A DNA stretch of 64,000 bases from Petrolisthes cinctipes (GCA_033782935.1 JAWQEG010000135.1:870501-934500); one strand, 5' to 3'. Positions 1 through 11,652 are shown, numbered from the stretch's first letter. Notes: generated by a model from the sequence alone, not told the origin. Made by a program: numbers and translations.

Positions 1-1372
1 TAGTGCTGTATACATACTGATTTTAATATTCTACGTTTCTTGAAATTGTTGCACTTAATTATCATTTTACCAGAATTCCAATCAATACAGTGGTTGTTGT
101 CATATACATGGACAAAGTTAGCATTATTTGTGTTACAATTCGTCATATCTCGTTTATGTTCTTTCATTCTAACATCTAAAGATCTCCCAGTTTCACCTAT
201 ATAAACTAAGTCACAGTCTTTGCAAGGAATTTTGTATACTCCTGCTTGGGGCTGAACAGTGGCATTATTTCTTACAAGAGTAGTTTTGATACTAGAAGTA
301 TATTTGAAGAATATGTTTACATCAAGTTCTCTGCTAACTGACTGAATTTTTTCCAGACTTTTTACATAAGGAAGACATAAATAAGGTTTCTTTTCGGACT
401 GACATTTAGGAACATAGAAGGTTTTCCTAGCCTTATAATAAGCTTTTCTGATAAACTAATCAGGATATTTCAAGTTACGGAATATAATCCAATTTTTTTT
501 TCTACCTCTAAATTTTTGGGGCTACTAATTCTTAATGCTCTGAGAAACAAGGTAGATATGACAGACATTTTGATAGAATCATTATGATAAGAGAAAAAAT
601 GAATGTACATATTACAATGAGTGTGTTTCCTATAGACAGTGAAAGTAGGGAAGTCATTAATATTAGTAACCAAAACATCAATTTCCCATTCCATTTTGAA
701 ATTGATAGATGGAACCAAGTCATTTAATTTGCAAAAGAAATCTTCAAAATTATTGAGACTGTTGGGCCAAAAGGAGAAAATGTCATCTACATACCTATGC
801 CATATTAGATTTGGGGGTGCAATGTTGGATAATAACACAGTTTCAAAAAATTCCATATACAAATTACTAAGGATGGGGGATAACGGCGACCCCATAGCAT
901 TGCCAAAACGCTGAATGAAGAATTTATCATTAAAAGAAAAAGCATTGGATGAAACACAAAGATTAATTAATTCAAGGAAGGAAGATATTGGCATACCCAA
1001 ATCTAAATCATATTCTGGCATTATCCTACTTAGAAATTATAATACATCGTTAAGTGGCACTTTAGTGAAGAGTGAATCTACATCAAAACTTACCATTTTT
1101 CCATTAGTTAGGTTTAGAGACTTAATTTTATCAATAAAATGTGAGGAATTTTTAATGTGTGAACTTGAGATGCATCCCACTAATGGTGATAAATTATTGG
1201 CTAAGAATTTTGATAATTTGTAGCTAAATGATCCACAGTACGAAACAATGGGGCGAAGAGGAACACCATTCTTATGTGTTTTGGGTAGACTATATATGTG
1301 TGGAAGTTTAGGGTTGACTTGCATGAACTATTTGGCATCGATGTTGGGCACATTATTGAGTAGTTCTTTCAC
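1..1372 (-). pseudogene. PLE ORF2 (RT core + GIY-YIG), U1, broken and cut by window edge
   Basis: Same domains as the reference ORF2 at 18015-19430. Lesions: Trp to TAG at 1328-1330, Glu to TAA at 1037-1039, the 21-bp RT6 deletion near 680, a frameshift in the T-run near 492-500, and Trp to TAG at 456-458 at the start of the linker. The predicted catalytic Glu of the nuclease is Lys here. The motifs YVDD and YIG are still readable in separate open segments, so this is a decayed copy rather than an unrelated sequence. Confidence 0.9.
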
Positions 1373-2229
1373 AGTACGGTTGAACCGGGTGGACAGACGC
1401 TTTAATTAAGGGAAAAAAATCTCAACTTTTCATAAGTGGTGACGTCATTTAATAGATTTAACATCTTTTCTTCGTAGTTAACTTTATCAAGTATCACAAA
1501 TGAGTTGCTCTTGTCAGCTTTTGTTATGAAAATGGAGTTGTTTTTTCTTAAATTCTCCAAGGCCAAACAAAACCGCCTAGGAATGGAATCATAGGAGTTA
1601 AAATGATCCAAAAAGCCATTGATTATAAAACCATTAAGGCACGGGAAATTATGCCTTCAATTAAATACCGACGCAACAAAATCTAGGGCAATATCTCTAC
1701 CAGGTTTTAGAGCAAAAGAAAAACCCAGTTGCAACACTTGATTTTCAATTTCCGATAGCACATAGGACGACAAATTCACCACTGAGCCCGTAACACCACA
1801 GTTGTTCCACTCACTGGCACTGCAAAATTCGCTGATGACTCTGTTGTGTCTAATCCAGGTCTTGTTCACTTCATGGTAATACTTGTTACTGGCTGTCTGA
1901 AGTACGGATTCCAACAAATCATCATGAAGGTGTCCTTTGAGAAGTCGTATGTTACGTCGAAGAAGCCAATACGACTCATCAACTTCTCGTTTTATGCAGG
2001 CAACACGCTCAAGTAGAGTGGCACGGGCAACATCAGGAAACGGTGTAGTCCTCCATCTAAAGAACGGCAAGAAAGACTTAGGGATGACTTGTTTATGGAG
2101 GAATTTCAGTTGAAGCTTCTTTTTCTTGACTGCCGTTAAACACTTCTCGTAACGTCGGAAGCAGGAGGTCAGGAACGGGAAAGTAAGCAGGAAGAAGGAG
2201 AAGAGGTGGTGTCTGATCGTGGGATCCAT
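1353..2229 (-). pseudogene. PLE ORF1 (N-terminus + RT1), U1, broken
   Basis: Begins at the ATG of MDPTIRHHLF. A Gly codon is TGA at 1657-1659. An extra A in the run before the ORF1/ORF2 junction changes the end to KLRFFSLN and a stop at 1402. RT1 reads KADKSNSFVILDK, with Phe where most units have Val. Confidence 0.88.
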
Positions 2230-2310
2230 AATGGAGTGGTAATTCACAATGACGTGAAGAGCAGCATGCTAAGAAAAACCCACTTTTTATAGACAAAAAG
2301 CATTTAATAT

Positions 2311-2346
2311 GGACGTTTCGGAGGCAACTACCTCCCTCTTCAGCAG
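2311..2346 (-). ncRNA. Minimal hammerhead-ribozyme-like core, U1
   Basis: On the minus strand the order is CTGAAGA (2343 to 2337, matching the CUGANGA core), one G, GGAGG, loop TAGTTG, CCTCC, then GAAAC (2319 to 2315) and GTC (2314 to 2312). GGAGG/CCTCC makes a 5-bp stem II. Stem III can only be AC/GU with no loop, and the predicted cut is after the C of GTC at 2312. Stem I is weak (about 2 bp). Minimal hammerheads with tiny stem III, thought to act as dimers, are known from metazoan PLE repeats. The unpaired G after CTGAAGA is a deviation from the textbook core. Sense matches the ORFs. Confidence 0.66.
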
Positions 2347-2471
2347 TACAGAGTTGAATGAAACATGAAAGGAAAATAGGCAGCTGACAGGAGGAGGGAG
2401 GGACAAGGTGTGTTCTGATGACAGACAACACCTCACCTCACCTCACCCAACCGACCTGACCTGGCCATTCC

Positions 2472-3939
2472 TCAGGGATCCGACCCCACATCTGGGAGGG
2501 ATTTGACCACTAGTGCTCTCATTAATGGATCTAGTTTGAGCATACCTTCATTTAAGTTAAAGTTTTTATAGTGCTGTATACATACTGATTTTAATATTCT
2601 ACGTTTCTTGAAATTGTTGCACTTAATTATCATTTTACCAGAATTCCAATCAATACAGTGGTTGTTGTCATATACATGGACAAAGTTAGCATTATTTGTG
2701 TTACAATTCGTCATATCTCGTTTATGTTCTTTCATTCTAACATCTAAAGATCTCCCAGTTTCACCTATATAAACTAAGTCACAGTCTTTGCAAGGAATTT
2801 TGTATACTCCTGCTTGGGGCTGAACAGTGGCATTATTTCTTACAAGAGTAGTTTTGATACTAGAAGTATATTTGAAGAATATGTTTACATCAAGTTCTCT
2901 GCTAACTGACTGAATTTTTTCCAGACTTTTTACATAAGGAAGACATAAATAAGGTTTCTTTTCGGACTGACATTTAGGAACATAGAAGGTTTTCCTAGCC
3001 TTATAATAAGCTTTTCTGATAAACTAATCAGGATATTTCAAGTTACGGAATATAATCCAATTTTTTTTCTACCTCTAAATTTTTGGGGCTACTAATTCTT
3101 AATGCTCTGAGAAACAAGGTAGATATGACAGACATTTTGATAGAATCATTGTGATAAGAGAAAAAATGAATGTACATATTACAATGAGTGTGTTTCCTAT
3201 AGACAGTGAAAGTAGGGAAGTCATTAATATTAGTAACCAAAACATCAATTTCCCATTCCATTTTGAAATTGATAGATGGAACCAAGTCATTTAATTTGCA
3301 AAAGAAATCTTCAAAATTATTGAGACTGTCGGGCCAAAAGGAGAAAATGTCATCTACATACCTATGCCATATTAGATTTGGGGGTGCAATGTTGGATAAT
3401 AACACAGTTTCAAAAAATTCCATATACAAATTACTAAGGATGGGGGATAACGGCGACCCCATAGCATTGCCAAAACGCTGAATGAAGAATTTATCATTAA
3501 AAGAAAAAGCATTGGATGAAACACAAAGATTAATTAATTCAAGGAAGGAAGATATTGGCATACCCAAATCTAAATCATATTCTGGCATTATCCTACTTAG
3601 AAATTATAATACATCGTTAAGTGGCACTTTAGTGAAGAGTGAATCTACATCAAAACTTACCATTTTTCCATTAGTTAGGTTTAGAGACTTAATTTTATCA
3701 ATAAAATGTGAGGAATTTTTAATGTGTGAACTTGAGATGCATCCCACTAATGGTGATAAATTATTGGCTAAGAATTTTGATAATTTGTAGCTAAATGATC
3801 CACAGTACGAAACAATGGGGCGAAGAGGAACACCATTCTTATGTGTTTTGGGTAGACTATATATGTGTGGAAGTTTAGGGTTGACTTGCATGAACTATTT
3901 GGCATCGATGTTGGGCACATTATTGAGTAGTTCTTTCAC
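2472..3939 (-). pseudogene. PLE ORF2, U2, broken, with long C-terminal tail
   Basis: Lesions: Trp to TAG at 3895-3897, Glu to TAA at 3604-3606, the 21-bp RT6 deletion near 3247, a T-run frameshift near 3060-3068 and Trp to TAG at 3024-3026. The nuclease is open from the linker to a TGA at 2472-2474 and ends in a long tail (NFNLNEGMLKLDPL to DVGSDP) that U7 and later units have lost. The catalytic Glu is Lys. Confidence 0.9.
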
Positions 3940-3968
3940 AGTACGGTTGAACCGGGTGGACAGACGCT

Positions 3969-4796
3969 TTAATTAAGGGAAAAAAATCTCAACTTTTCAT
4001 AAGTGGTGACGTCATTTAATAGATTTAACATCTTTTCTTCGTAGTTAACTTTATCAAGTATCACAAATGAGTTGCTCTTGTCAGCTTTTGTTATGAAAAT
4101 GGAGTTGTTTTTTCTTAAATTCTCCAAGGCCAAACAAAACCGCCTAGGAATGGAATCATAGGAGTTAAAATGATCCAAAAAGCCATTGATTATAAAACCA
4201 TTAAGGCACGGGAAATTATGCCTTCCATTAAATACCGACGCAACAAAATCTAGGGCAATATCTCTACCAGGTTTTAGAGCAAAAGAAAAACCCAGTTGCA
4301 ACACTTGATTTTCAATTTCCGATAGCACATAGGACGACAAATTCACCACTGAGCCCGTAACACCACAGTTGTTCCACTCACTGGCACTGCAAAATTCGCT
4401 GATGACTCTGTTGTGTCTAATCCAGGTCTTGTTCACTTCATGGTAATACTTGTTACTGGCTGTCTGAAGTACGGATTCCAACAAATCATCATGAAGGTGT
4501 CCTTTGAGAAGTCGTATGTTACGTCGAAGAAGCCAATACGACTCATCAACTTCTCGTTTTATGCAGGCAACACGCTCAAGTAGAGTGGCACGGGCAACAT
4601 CAGGAAACGGTGTAGTCCTCCATCTAAAGAACGGCAAGAAAGACTTAGGGATGACTTGTTTATGGAGGAATTTCAGTTGAAGCTTCTTTTTCTTGACTGC
4701 CGTTAAACACTTCTCGTAACGTCGGAAGCAGGAGGTCAGGAACGGGAAAGTAAGCAGGAAGAAGGAGAAGAGGTGGTGTCTGATCGTGGGATCCAT
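3969..4796 (-). CDS. PLE ORF1, U2, open 275 codons
   Basis: Open from ATG to TAA, but it stops earlier than the 291-codon form because of the same extra A as in U1, ending in RFFSLN. It carries Val-Thr-Gly-Ser (GVTGS) where most units have GVMGS. RT1 is present; RT2 onward lies in another frame. Probably not translated into an active protein on its own. Confidence 0.75.
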   Translation of the reverse strand: MDPTIRHHLFSFFLLTFPFLTSCFRRYEKCLTAVKKKKLQLKFLHKQVIPKSFLPFFRWRTTPFPDVARATLLERVACIKREVDESYWLLRRNIRLLKGHLHDDLLESVLQTASNKYYHEVNKTWIRHNRVISEFCSASEWNNCGVTGSVVNLSSYVLSEIENQVLQLGFSFALKPGRDIALDFVASVFNGRHNFPCLNGFIINGFLDHFNSYDSIPRRFCLALENLRKNNSIFITKADKSNSFVILDKVNYEEKMLNLLNDVTTYEKLRFFSLN

Positions 4797-4877
4797 AATG
4801 GAGTGGTAATTCACAATGACGTGAAGAGCAGCATGCTAAGAAAAACCCACTTTTTATAGACAAAAAGCATTTAATAT

Positions 4878-4913
4878 GGACGTTTCGGAGGCAACTACCT
4901 CCCTCTTCAGCAG
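4878..4913 (-). ncRNA. Hammerhead-like core, U2
   Basis: Same core as U1: CTGAAGA, GGAGG/CCTCC, GAAAC, GTC all intact. Confidence 0.64.
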
Positions 4914-5038
4914 TACAGAGTTGAATGAAACATGAAAGGAAAATAGGCAGCTGACAGGAGGAGGGAGGGACAAGGTGTGTTCTGATGACAGACAACACCT
5001 CACCTCACCTCACCCAACCGACCTGACCTGGCCATTCC

Positions 5039-6506
5039 TCAGGGATCCGACCCCACATCTGGGAGGGATTTGACCACTAGTGCTCTCATTAATGGATCTA
5101 GTTTGAGCATACCTTCATTTAAGTTAAAGTTTTTATAGTGCTGTATACATACTGATTTTAATATTCTACGTTTCTTGAAATTGTTGCACTTAATTATTAT
5201 TTTACCAGAATTCCAATCAATACAGTGGTTGTTGTCATATACATGGACAAAGTTAGCATTATTTGTGTTACAATTCGTCATATCTCGTTTATGTTCTTTC
5301 ATTCTAACATCTAAAGATCTCCCAGTTTCACCTATATAAACTAAGTCACAGTCTTTGCAAGGAATTTTGTATACTCCTGCTTGGGGCTGAACAGTGGCAT
5401 TATTTCTTACAAGAGTAGTTTTGATACTAGAAGTATATTTGAAGAATATGTTTACATCAAGTTCTCTGCTAACTGACTGAATTTTTTCCAGACTTTTTAC
5501 ATAAGGAAGACATAAATAAGGTTTCTTTTCGGACTGACATTTAGGAACATAGAAGGTTTTCCTAGCCTTATAATAAGCTTTTCTGATAAACTAATCAGGA
5601 TATTTCAAGTTACGGAATATAATCCAATTTTTTTTCTACCTCTAAATTTTTGGGGCTACTAATTCTTAATGCTCTGAGAAACAAGGTAGATATGACAGAC
5701 ATTTTGATAGAATCATTATGATAAGAGAAAAAATGAATGTACATATTACAATGAGTGTGTTTCCTATAGACAGTGAAAGTAGGGAAGTCATTAATATTAG
5801 TAACCAAAACATCAATTTCCCATTCCATTTTGAAATTGATAGATGGAACCAAGTCATTTAATTTGCAAAAGAAATCTTCAAAATTATTGAGACTGTTGGG
5901 CCAAAAGGAGAAAATATCATCTACATACCTATGCCATATTAGATTTGGGGGTGCAAGGTTGGATAATAACTCAGTTTCAAAAAATTCCATATACAAATTA
6001 CTAAGGATGGGGGATAACGGCGACCCCATAGCATTGCGAAAACGCTGAATGAAGAATTTATCATTAAAAGAAAAAGCATTGGATGAAACACAAAGATTAA
6101 TTAATTCAAGGAAGGAAGATATTGGCATACCCTAATCTAAATCATAGTCTGGCATTTTCCTACTTAGAAATTCTAATACATCGTTAAGTGGCACTTTAGT
6201 GAAGAGTGAATCTACATCAAAACTTACCATTTTTCCATTAGTTAGGTTTAGAGACTTAATTTTATCATTAAAATGTGAGGAATTTTTAATGTGTGAAATT
6301 GAGATGCATCCCACTAATGGTGATAATTTATTGGCTAAGAATGTTGATAATTTGTAGCTAAATGATCCACAGTACGAAACAATGGGGCGAAGAGGAACAC
6401 CATTCTTATGTGTTTGGGGTAGACCATATATGTGTAGAAGTTTAGGGTTGACTTGCATGAACCATTTGGCATAGATGTTGGGCACATTATTGAGTAGTTC
6501 TTTCAC
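5039..6506 (-). pseudogene. PLE ORF2, U3, broken
   Basis: Leu to TAG at 6132-6134 splits the RT after MPDYDLD. There is a 21-bp RT6 deletion near 5814, a T-run frameshift near 5630 and Trp to TAG at 5591-5593. Motif changes: GLPQTHK instead of GLPKTHK, FRNAMGSP instead of FGNAMGSP, and the nuclease Glu is Lys. The long DVGSDP tail is present. Confidence 0.9.
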
Positions 6507-7362
6507 AGTACGGTTGAACCGGGTGGACAGACACTTTAATTAAGGGAGAAGATCTCAACTTTTCATAAGTGGTGACGTCATTTAATAGATTTAACATCTT
6601 TTCTTCGTAGTTAACTTTATCAAGTATCACAACTGAGTTGCTCTTGTCAGCTTTAGTTATGAAAATGGAGTTGTTTTTTCTTAAATTCTCCAAGGCCAAA
6701 CGAAACCGCCAAGGAATGGAATCATAGGAGTTAAAATGATCCAAAAAGCCATTGATTATAAAACCATTAAGGCACGGGAAATTATGCCTTCCATTAAATA
6801 CAGACGCAACAAAATCTAGGGCAATATTTCTACCAGGTTTTAGAGCAAAAGAAAAACCCAGTTGCAACACTTGATTTTCAATTTCCGATAGCACATAGGA
6901 CGACAAATTCACCACTGAGCCCATAACACCACAGTTGTTCCACTCACTGGCACTGCACAATTCGCTGATGACTCTGTTGTGTCTAATCCTGGTCTTGTTC
7001 ACTTCATGGTTACACTTGTTACTGGCTGTCTGAAGTACGGATTCCAACAAATTATCATGAAGGTGTCCTTTGAGAAGTCGTATGTTACGTCGAAGAAGCC
7101 AATACGACTCATCAACTTCTCGTTTTATGCAGGCAACACGCTCAAGTAGAGTGGCACGGGCAACATCAGGAAACGGTGTAGTCCTCCATCTAAAGAACGG
7201 CAAGAAAGACTTAGGGATGACTTGTTTATGGAGGAATTTCAGTTGAAGCTTCTTTTTCTTGACTGCCGTTAAACACTTCTCGTAACATCGGAAGCAGGAG
7301 GTCAGGAACGGGAAAGTCAGCAGGAAGAAGGAGAAGAGGTGGTGTCTGATCGTGGGATCCAT
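6487..7362 (-). CDS. PLE ORF1, U3, open 291 codons
   Basis: Full-length ORF1 with no internal stop. Private changes include SCFRCYEK, HLHDNLLE and IPWRFRLA. It overlaps ORF2 by 20 nt in another frame. Confidence 0.8.
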   Translation of the reverse strand: MDPTIRHHLFSFFLLTFPFLTSCFRCYEKCLTAVKKKKLQLKFLHKQVIPKSFLPFFRWRTTPFPDVARATLLERVACIKREVDESYWLLRRNIRLLKGHLHDNLLESVLQTASNKCNHEVNKTRIRHNRVISELCSASEWNNCGVMGSVVNLSSYVLSEIENQVLQLGFSFALKPGRNIALDFVASVFNGRHNFPCLNGFIINGFLDHFNSYDSIPWRFRLALENLRKNNSIFITKADKSNSVVILDKVNYEEKMLNLLNDVTTYEKLRSSPLIKVSVHPVQPYCERTTQ

Positions 7363-7443
7363 AATGGAGTGGTAATTCACAATGACATGAAGAGCAGCAT
7401 GCTAAGAAAAACCCACTTTTTATAGACAAAAAGGATTTAATAT

Positions 7444-7479
7444 GGACGTTTCGGAGGCAACTACCTCCCTCTTCAGCAG
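7444..7479 (-). ncRNA. Hammerhead-like core, U3
   Basis: Core and stem II are unchanged. The neighbouring A-run context is AAAAAGGATTT rather than AAAAAGCATTT on the plus strand. Confidence 0.64.
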
Positions 7480-7604
7480 TACAGAGTTGAATGAAACATG
7501 AAAGGAAAATAGGCAGCTGACAGGAGGAGGGAGGGACAAGGTGTGTTCTGATGACAGACAACACCTCACCTCACCTCACCCAACCGACCTGACCTGGCCA
7601 TTCC

Positions 7605-9059
7605 TCAGGGATCCGACCCCACATCTGGGAGGGATTTGACCACTAGTGCTCTCATTAATGGATCTAGTTTGAGCATACCTTCATTTAAGTTAAAGTTTTT
7701 ATAGTGCTGTATACATACTGATTCTAATATTCTACGTTTCTTGAAATTGTTGCACTTAATTATCATTTTACCAGAATTCCAATCAATACAGTGGTTGTTG
7801 TCATATACATGGACAAAGTTAGCATTATTTGTGTTACAATTCGTCATATCTCGTTTATGTTCTTTCATTCTAACATCTAAAGATCTCCCAGTTTCACCTA
7901 TATAAACTAAGTCACAGTCTTTGCAAGGAATTTTGTATACTCCTGCTTGGGGCTGAACAGTGGCATTATTTCTTACAAGAGTAGTTTTGATACTAGAAGT
8001 ATATTTGAAGGATATGTTTACATCAAGTTCTCTGCTAACTGACTGAATTTTTTCCAGACTTTTTACATAAGGAAGACATAAATAAGGTTTCTTTTCGGAC
8101 TGACATTTAGGAACATAGAAGGTTTTCCTAGCCTTATAATAAGCTTTTCTGATAAACTAATCAGGATATTTCAAGTTACGGAATATAATCCAATTTTTTT
8201 TTCTACCTCTAAATTTTTGGGGTTACTAATTCTTAATGCTCTGAGAAACAAGGTAGATATGACAGACATTTTGATAGAATAATTATGATAAGAGAAAAAA
8301 TGAATGTACATATCACAATGAGTGTGTTTCCTATAGACAGTGAAAGTAGGGAAGTCATTAATATTAGTAACCAAAACATCAATTTCCCATTCCATTTTGA
8401 AATTGATAGATGGAACCAAGTCATTTAATTTGCAAAAGAAATCTTCAAAATTATTGAGACTGTTGGGCCAAAAGGAGAAAATATCATCTACATACCTATG
8501 CCATATTAGATTTGGGGTAATAACTCAGTTTCAAAAAATTCCATATACAAATTACTAAGGATGGGGGATAACGGCGACCCCATAGCATTGCGAAAACGCT
8601 GAATGAAGAATTTATCATTAAAAGAAAAAGCATTGGATGAAACACAAATATTAATTAATTCAAAGAAGGAAGATATTGGCATACCCAAATCTAAATCATA
8701 GTCTGGCATTTTCCTACTTAGAAATTCTAATACATCGTTAAGTGGCACTTTAGTGAAGAGTGAATCTACATCAAAACTTACCATTTTTCCATTAGTTAGG
8801 TTTAGAGACTTAATTTTATCATTAAAATGTGAAGAATTTTAATGTGTGAACTTGAGATGCATCCCACTAATGGTGATAATTTATTGGCTAAGAATGTTGA
8901 TAATTTGTAGCTAAATGATCCACAGTACGAAACAATGGGGCGAAGAGGAACACCATTCTTATGTGTTTTGGGTAGACCATATATGTGTAGAAGTTTAGGG
9001 GTGACTTGCATGAACCATTTGGCATCGATGTTGGGCACATTATTGAGTAGTTCTTTCAC
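7605..9059 (-). pseudogene. PLE ORF2, U4, broken
   Basis: A 1-nt deletion near 8838, a 13-nt deletion near 8516 just before the YVDD region, the 21-bp RT6 deletion near 8380, a T-run frameshift near 8195 and Trp to TAG at 8157-8159. The nuclease segment stays open to the DVGSDP tail and keeps RRILES, so its catalytic Glu is intact. Confidence 0.9.
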
Positions 9060-9915
9060 AGTACGGTTGAACCGGGTGGACAGACACTTTAATTAAGGGA
9101 GAAGATCTCAACTTTTCATAAGTGGTGACGTCATTTAATAGATTTAACATCTTTTCTTCGTAGTTAACTTTATCAAGTATCACAACTGAGTTGCTCTTGT
9201 CAGCTTTAGTTATGAAAATGGAGTTGTTTTTTCTTAAATTCTCCAAGGCCAAACGAAACCGCCTAGGAAAGGAATCATAGGAGTTAAAATGATCCAAAAG
9301 GCCATTGATTATAAAACCATTAAGGCACGGGAAATTATGCCTTCCATTAAATACAGACACAACAAAATCTAGGGCAATATTTCTACCAGGTTTTAGAGCA
9401 AAAGAAAAACCCAGTTGCAACACTTGATTTTCAATTTCCGATAGCACATAGGACGACAAATTCACCACTGAGCCCATAACACCACAGTTGTTCCACTCAC
9501 TGGCACTGCACAATTCGCTGATGACTCTGTTGTGTCTAATCCTGGTCTTGTTCACTTCATGGTTACACTTGTTACTGGCTGTCTGAAGTACGGATTCCAA
9601 CAAATCATCATGAAGGTGTCCTTTAAGAAGTCGTATGTTACGTCGAAGAAGCCAATACGACTCATCAACTTCTCGTTTTATGCAGGCAACACGCTCAAGT
9701 AGAGTGGCACGGGCAACATCAGGAAACGGTGTAGTCTTCCATCTAAAGAACGGCAAGAAAGACTTAGGGATGACTTGTTCATGGAGGAATTTCAGTTGAA
9801 GCTTCTTTTTCTTGACTGCCGTAAAACACTTCTCGTAACGTCGGAAGCAGGAGGTCAGGAACGGGAAAGTCAGCAGGAAGAAGGAGAAGAGGTGGTGTCT
9901 GATCGTGGGATCCAT
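9040..9915 (-). CDS. PLE ORF1, U4, open 291 codons
   Basis: No internal stop. Differences from the reference include FLHEQV, FFRWKTT and DSFPRRF. The codon before the ATG region reads NYHFIM. Confidence 0.8.
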   Translation of the reverse strand: MDPTIRHHLFSFFLLTFPFLTSCFRRYEKCFTAVKKKKLQLKFLHEQVIPKSFLPFFRWKTTPFPDVARATLLERVACIKREVDESYWLLRRNIRLLKGHLHDDLLESVLQTASNKCNHEVNKTRIRHNRVISELCSASEWNNCGVMGSVVNLSSYVLSEIENQVLQLGFSFALKPGRNIALDFVVSVFNGRHNFPCLNGFIINGLLDHFNSYDSFPRRFRLALENLRKNNSIFITKADKSNSVVILDKVNYEEKMLNLLNDVTTYEKLRSSPLIKVSVHPVQPYCERTTQ

Positions 9916-9996
9916 AATGAAGTGGTAATTCACAATGACGTGAAGAGCAGCATGCTAAGAAAAACCCTCTTTTTATAGACAAAAAGCATTTAATAT

Positions 9997-10032
9997 GGAC
10001 GTTTCGGAGGCAACTACCTCTCTTTTCAGCAG
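9997..10032 (-). ncRNA. Hammerhead-like core, U4, core mutated
   Basis: CTGAAGA is CTGAAAA, changing the position equivalent to catalytic G8, and stem II GGGAGG is GAGAGG. Both are G to A on the minus strand. A real hammerhead with these changes should be inactive. Confidence 0.55.
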
Positions 10033-10160
10033 TACAGAGTTGAATGAAACATGAAAGGAAAATAAGTAGTGACAGTGGGAGGGAGGGACAAGGTGTGTTC
10101 TGATGAAAGACAGACCACACCTCACCTCACCTCACCCAACCGACCTGAGCTGGCCATCCC

Positions 10161-11652
10161 TCAGGGATCCGACCCCACATCTGGGAGGGATTTGACCACT
10201 AGTGCTCTCATTAATGGATCTAGTTTGAGCATACCTTCATTTAAGTTAAAGTTTTTATAGTGCTGTATACATACTGATTCTAATATTCTACGCTTCTTGA
10301 AATTGTTGCACTTAATTATCATTTTACCAGAATTCCAATCAATACAGTGGTTGTTGTCATATACATGGACAAAGTTAGCATTATTTGTGTTACAATTCGT
10401 CATATCTCGTTTATGTTCTTTCATTCTAACATCTAAAGATCTCCCAGCTTCACCTATGTAAACTAAGTCACAGTCTCTGCAAGGAACTTTGTATACTCGT
10501 GCTTAGGGCTGAACAGTGGCATTATTTCTTACAAGAGTAGTTTTGATACTAGAAGTATATTTGAAGGATATGTTTACATCAAGTTCTCTGCTAACTGACT
10601 GAATTTTTTCCAGACTTTTTACATAAGGAAGACATAAATAAGGTTTCATTTCGGACTGACATTTAGGAACATAGAAGGTTTTCCTAGCCTTATAATAAGC
10701 TTTTCTGATAAACTAATCAGGATATTTCAAGTTACGGAATATAATCCAATTTTTTTTTTCTACCTTTAAATTTTTTGGGCTACAAATTCTTAATGCTCTG
10801 AGAAACAAGGTAGATATGACAGACATTTTGATAGAATCATTATGATAAGAGAAAAAAATGAATGTACATATCACAATGAGTGTGTTTCCTATAGACAGTG
10901 AAAGTAGGGAAGTCATTAATTTTAGTAACCAAAACATCAAGGAAGGGTAGGGACCCATCAATTTCCCATTCCATTTTGAAATTGATAGATGGAACCAAGT
11001 CATTTAATTTGCAAAAGAAATCTTCAAAATTATTGAGACTGTTGGGCCAAAAGGAGAAAATGTCATCTACATACCTATGCCATATTAGATTTGGGGGTGC
11101 AATGTTGGATAATAACTCAGTTTCAAAAAATTCCATATACAAATTACTAAGGATGGGGGATAACGGCGACCCCATAGCATTGCCAAAACGCTGAATGAAG
11201 AATTTATCATTAAAAGAAAAAGCATTGGATGAAACACAAAGATTAATTAATTCAAGGAAGGAAGATATTGGCATACCCAAATCTAAATTATAGTCTGGCA
11301 TTTTCCTACTTAGAAATTCTAATACATCGTTAAGTGGCACTTTAGTGAAGAGTGAATCTACATCAAAACTTACCATTTTTCCATTAGTTAGGTTTAGAGA
11401 CTTAATTTTATCATTAAAATGTGAGGAATTTTTAATGTGTGAACTTGATATGCATCCCACTAATGGTGATAATTTATTGGCTAAGAATGTTGATAATTTG
11501 TAGCTAAATGATCCACAGTACGAAACAATGGGGCGAAGAGGAACACCATTCTTATGTGTTTTGGGTAGACCATATATGTGTGGAAGTTTAGGGTTGACTT
11601 GCATGAACCATTTGGCATCGATGTTGGGCACATTATTGAGAAGTTCTTTCAC
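10161..11652 (-). pseudogene. PLE ORF2, U5, broken
   Basis: RT is open from the ORF junction through YVDD and SLPFLD (270 codons to 10840). An extra A near 10850-10857 then shifts the frame. Further lesions: the linker T-run near 10750, Trp to TAG at 10713-10715 and Gln to TAA at 10503-10505 just before the nuclease. The YIG region reads GEAGR for GETGR. Confidence 0.9.

Larger units (their letters stand above)
1..2568 (-). mobile_element. PLE unit U1 (2,568 bp), degenerate
   Basis: Old-type unit, close to U2 and sharing several of its nonsense codons. It lacks the 21-bp RT6 segment. The intergenic block is 2230-2471. The C-terminal end of its ORF2 lies beyond the left edge of the window. 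Confidence 0.93.
2569..5135 (-). mobile_element. PLE unit U2 (2,567 bp), degenerate
   Basis: Near-copy of U1 with one fewer T in the linker T-run and without the U1 TGA in ORF1. Shared stops show that U1 and U2 arose from one already broken unit. The intergenic block is 4797-5038. Confidence 0.93.
5136..7701 (-). mobile_element. PLE unit U3 (2,566 bp), degenerate
   Basis: Intermediate between U1/U2 and U4. It lacks the RT6 segment but has the GAGAAGATC sequence at the ORF junction found in U4 and later. The intergenic block is 7363-7604. Confidence 0.93.
7702..10257 (-). mobile_element. PLE unit U4 (2,556 bp), degenerate, shortest unit
   Basis: Shortest unit because of a private 13-bp deletion in RT. 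The intergenic block 9916-10160 is also divergent (GTAGTGACAGTGGGAGGG and CAGACCACACC variants shared in part with U5). Confidence 0.93.

Noticed and set aside
2448..2470. Telomere-type repeat in the CACCT run
   Set aside because: Only about three CACCT copies per unit, with no TTAGG, TTAGGG or similar motif; too short to be telomeric.
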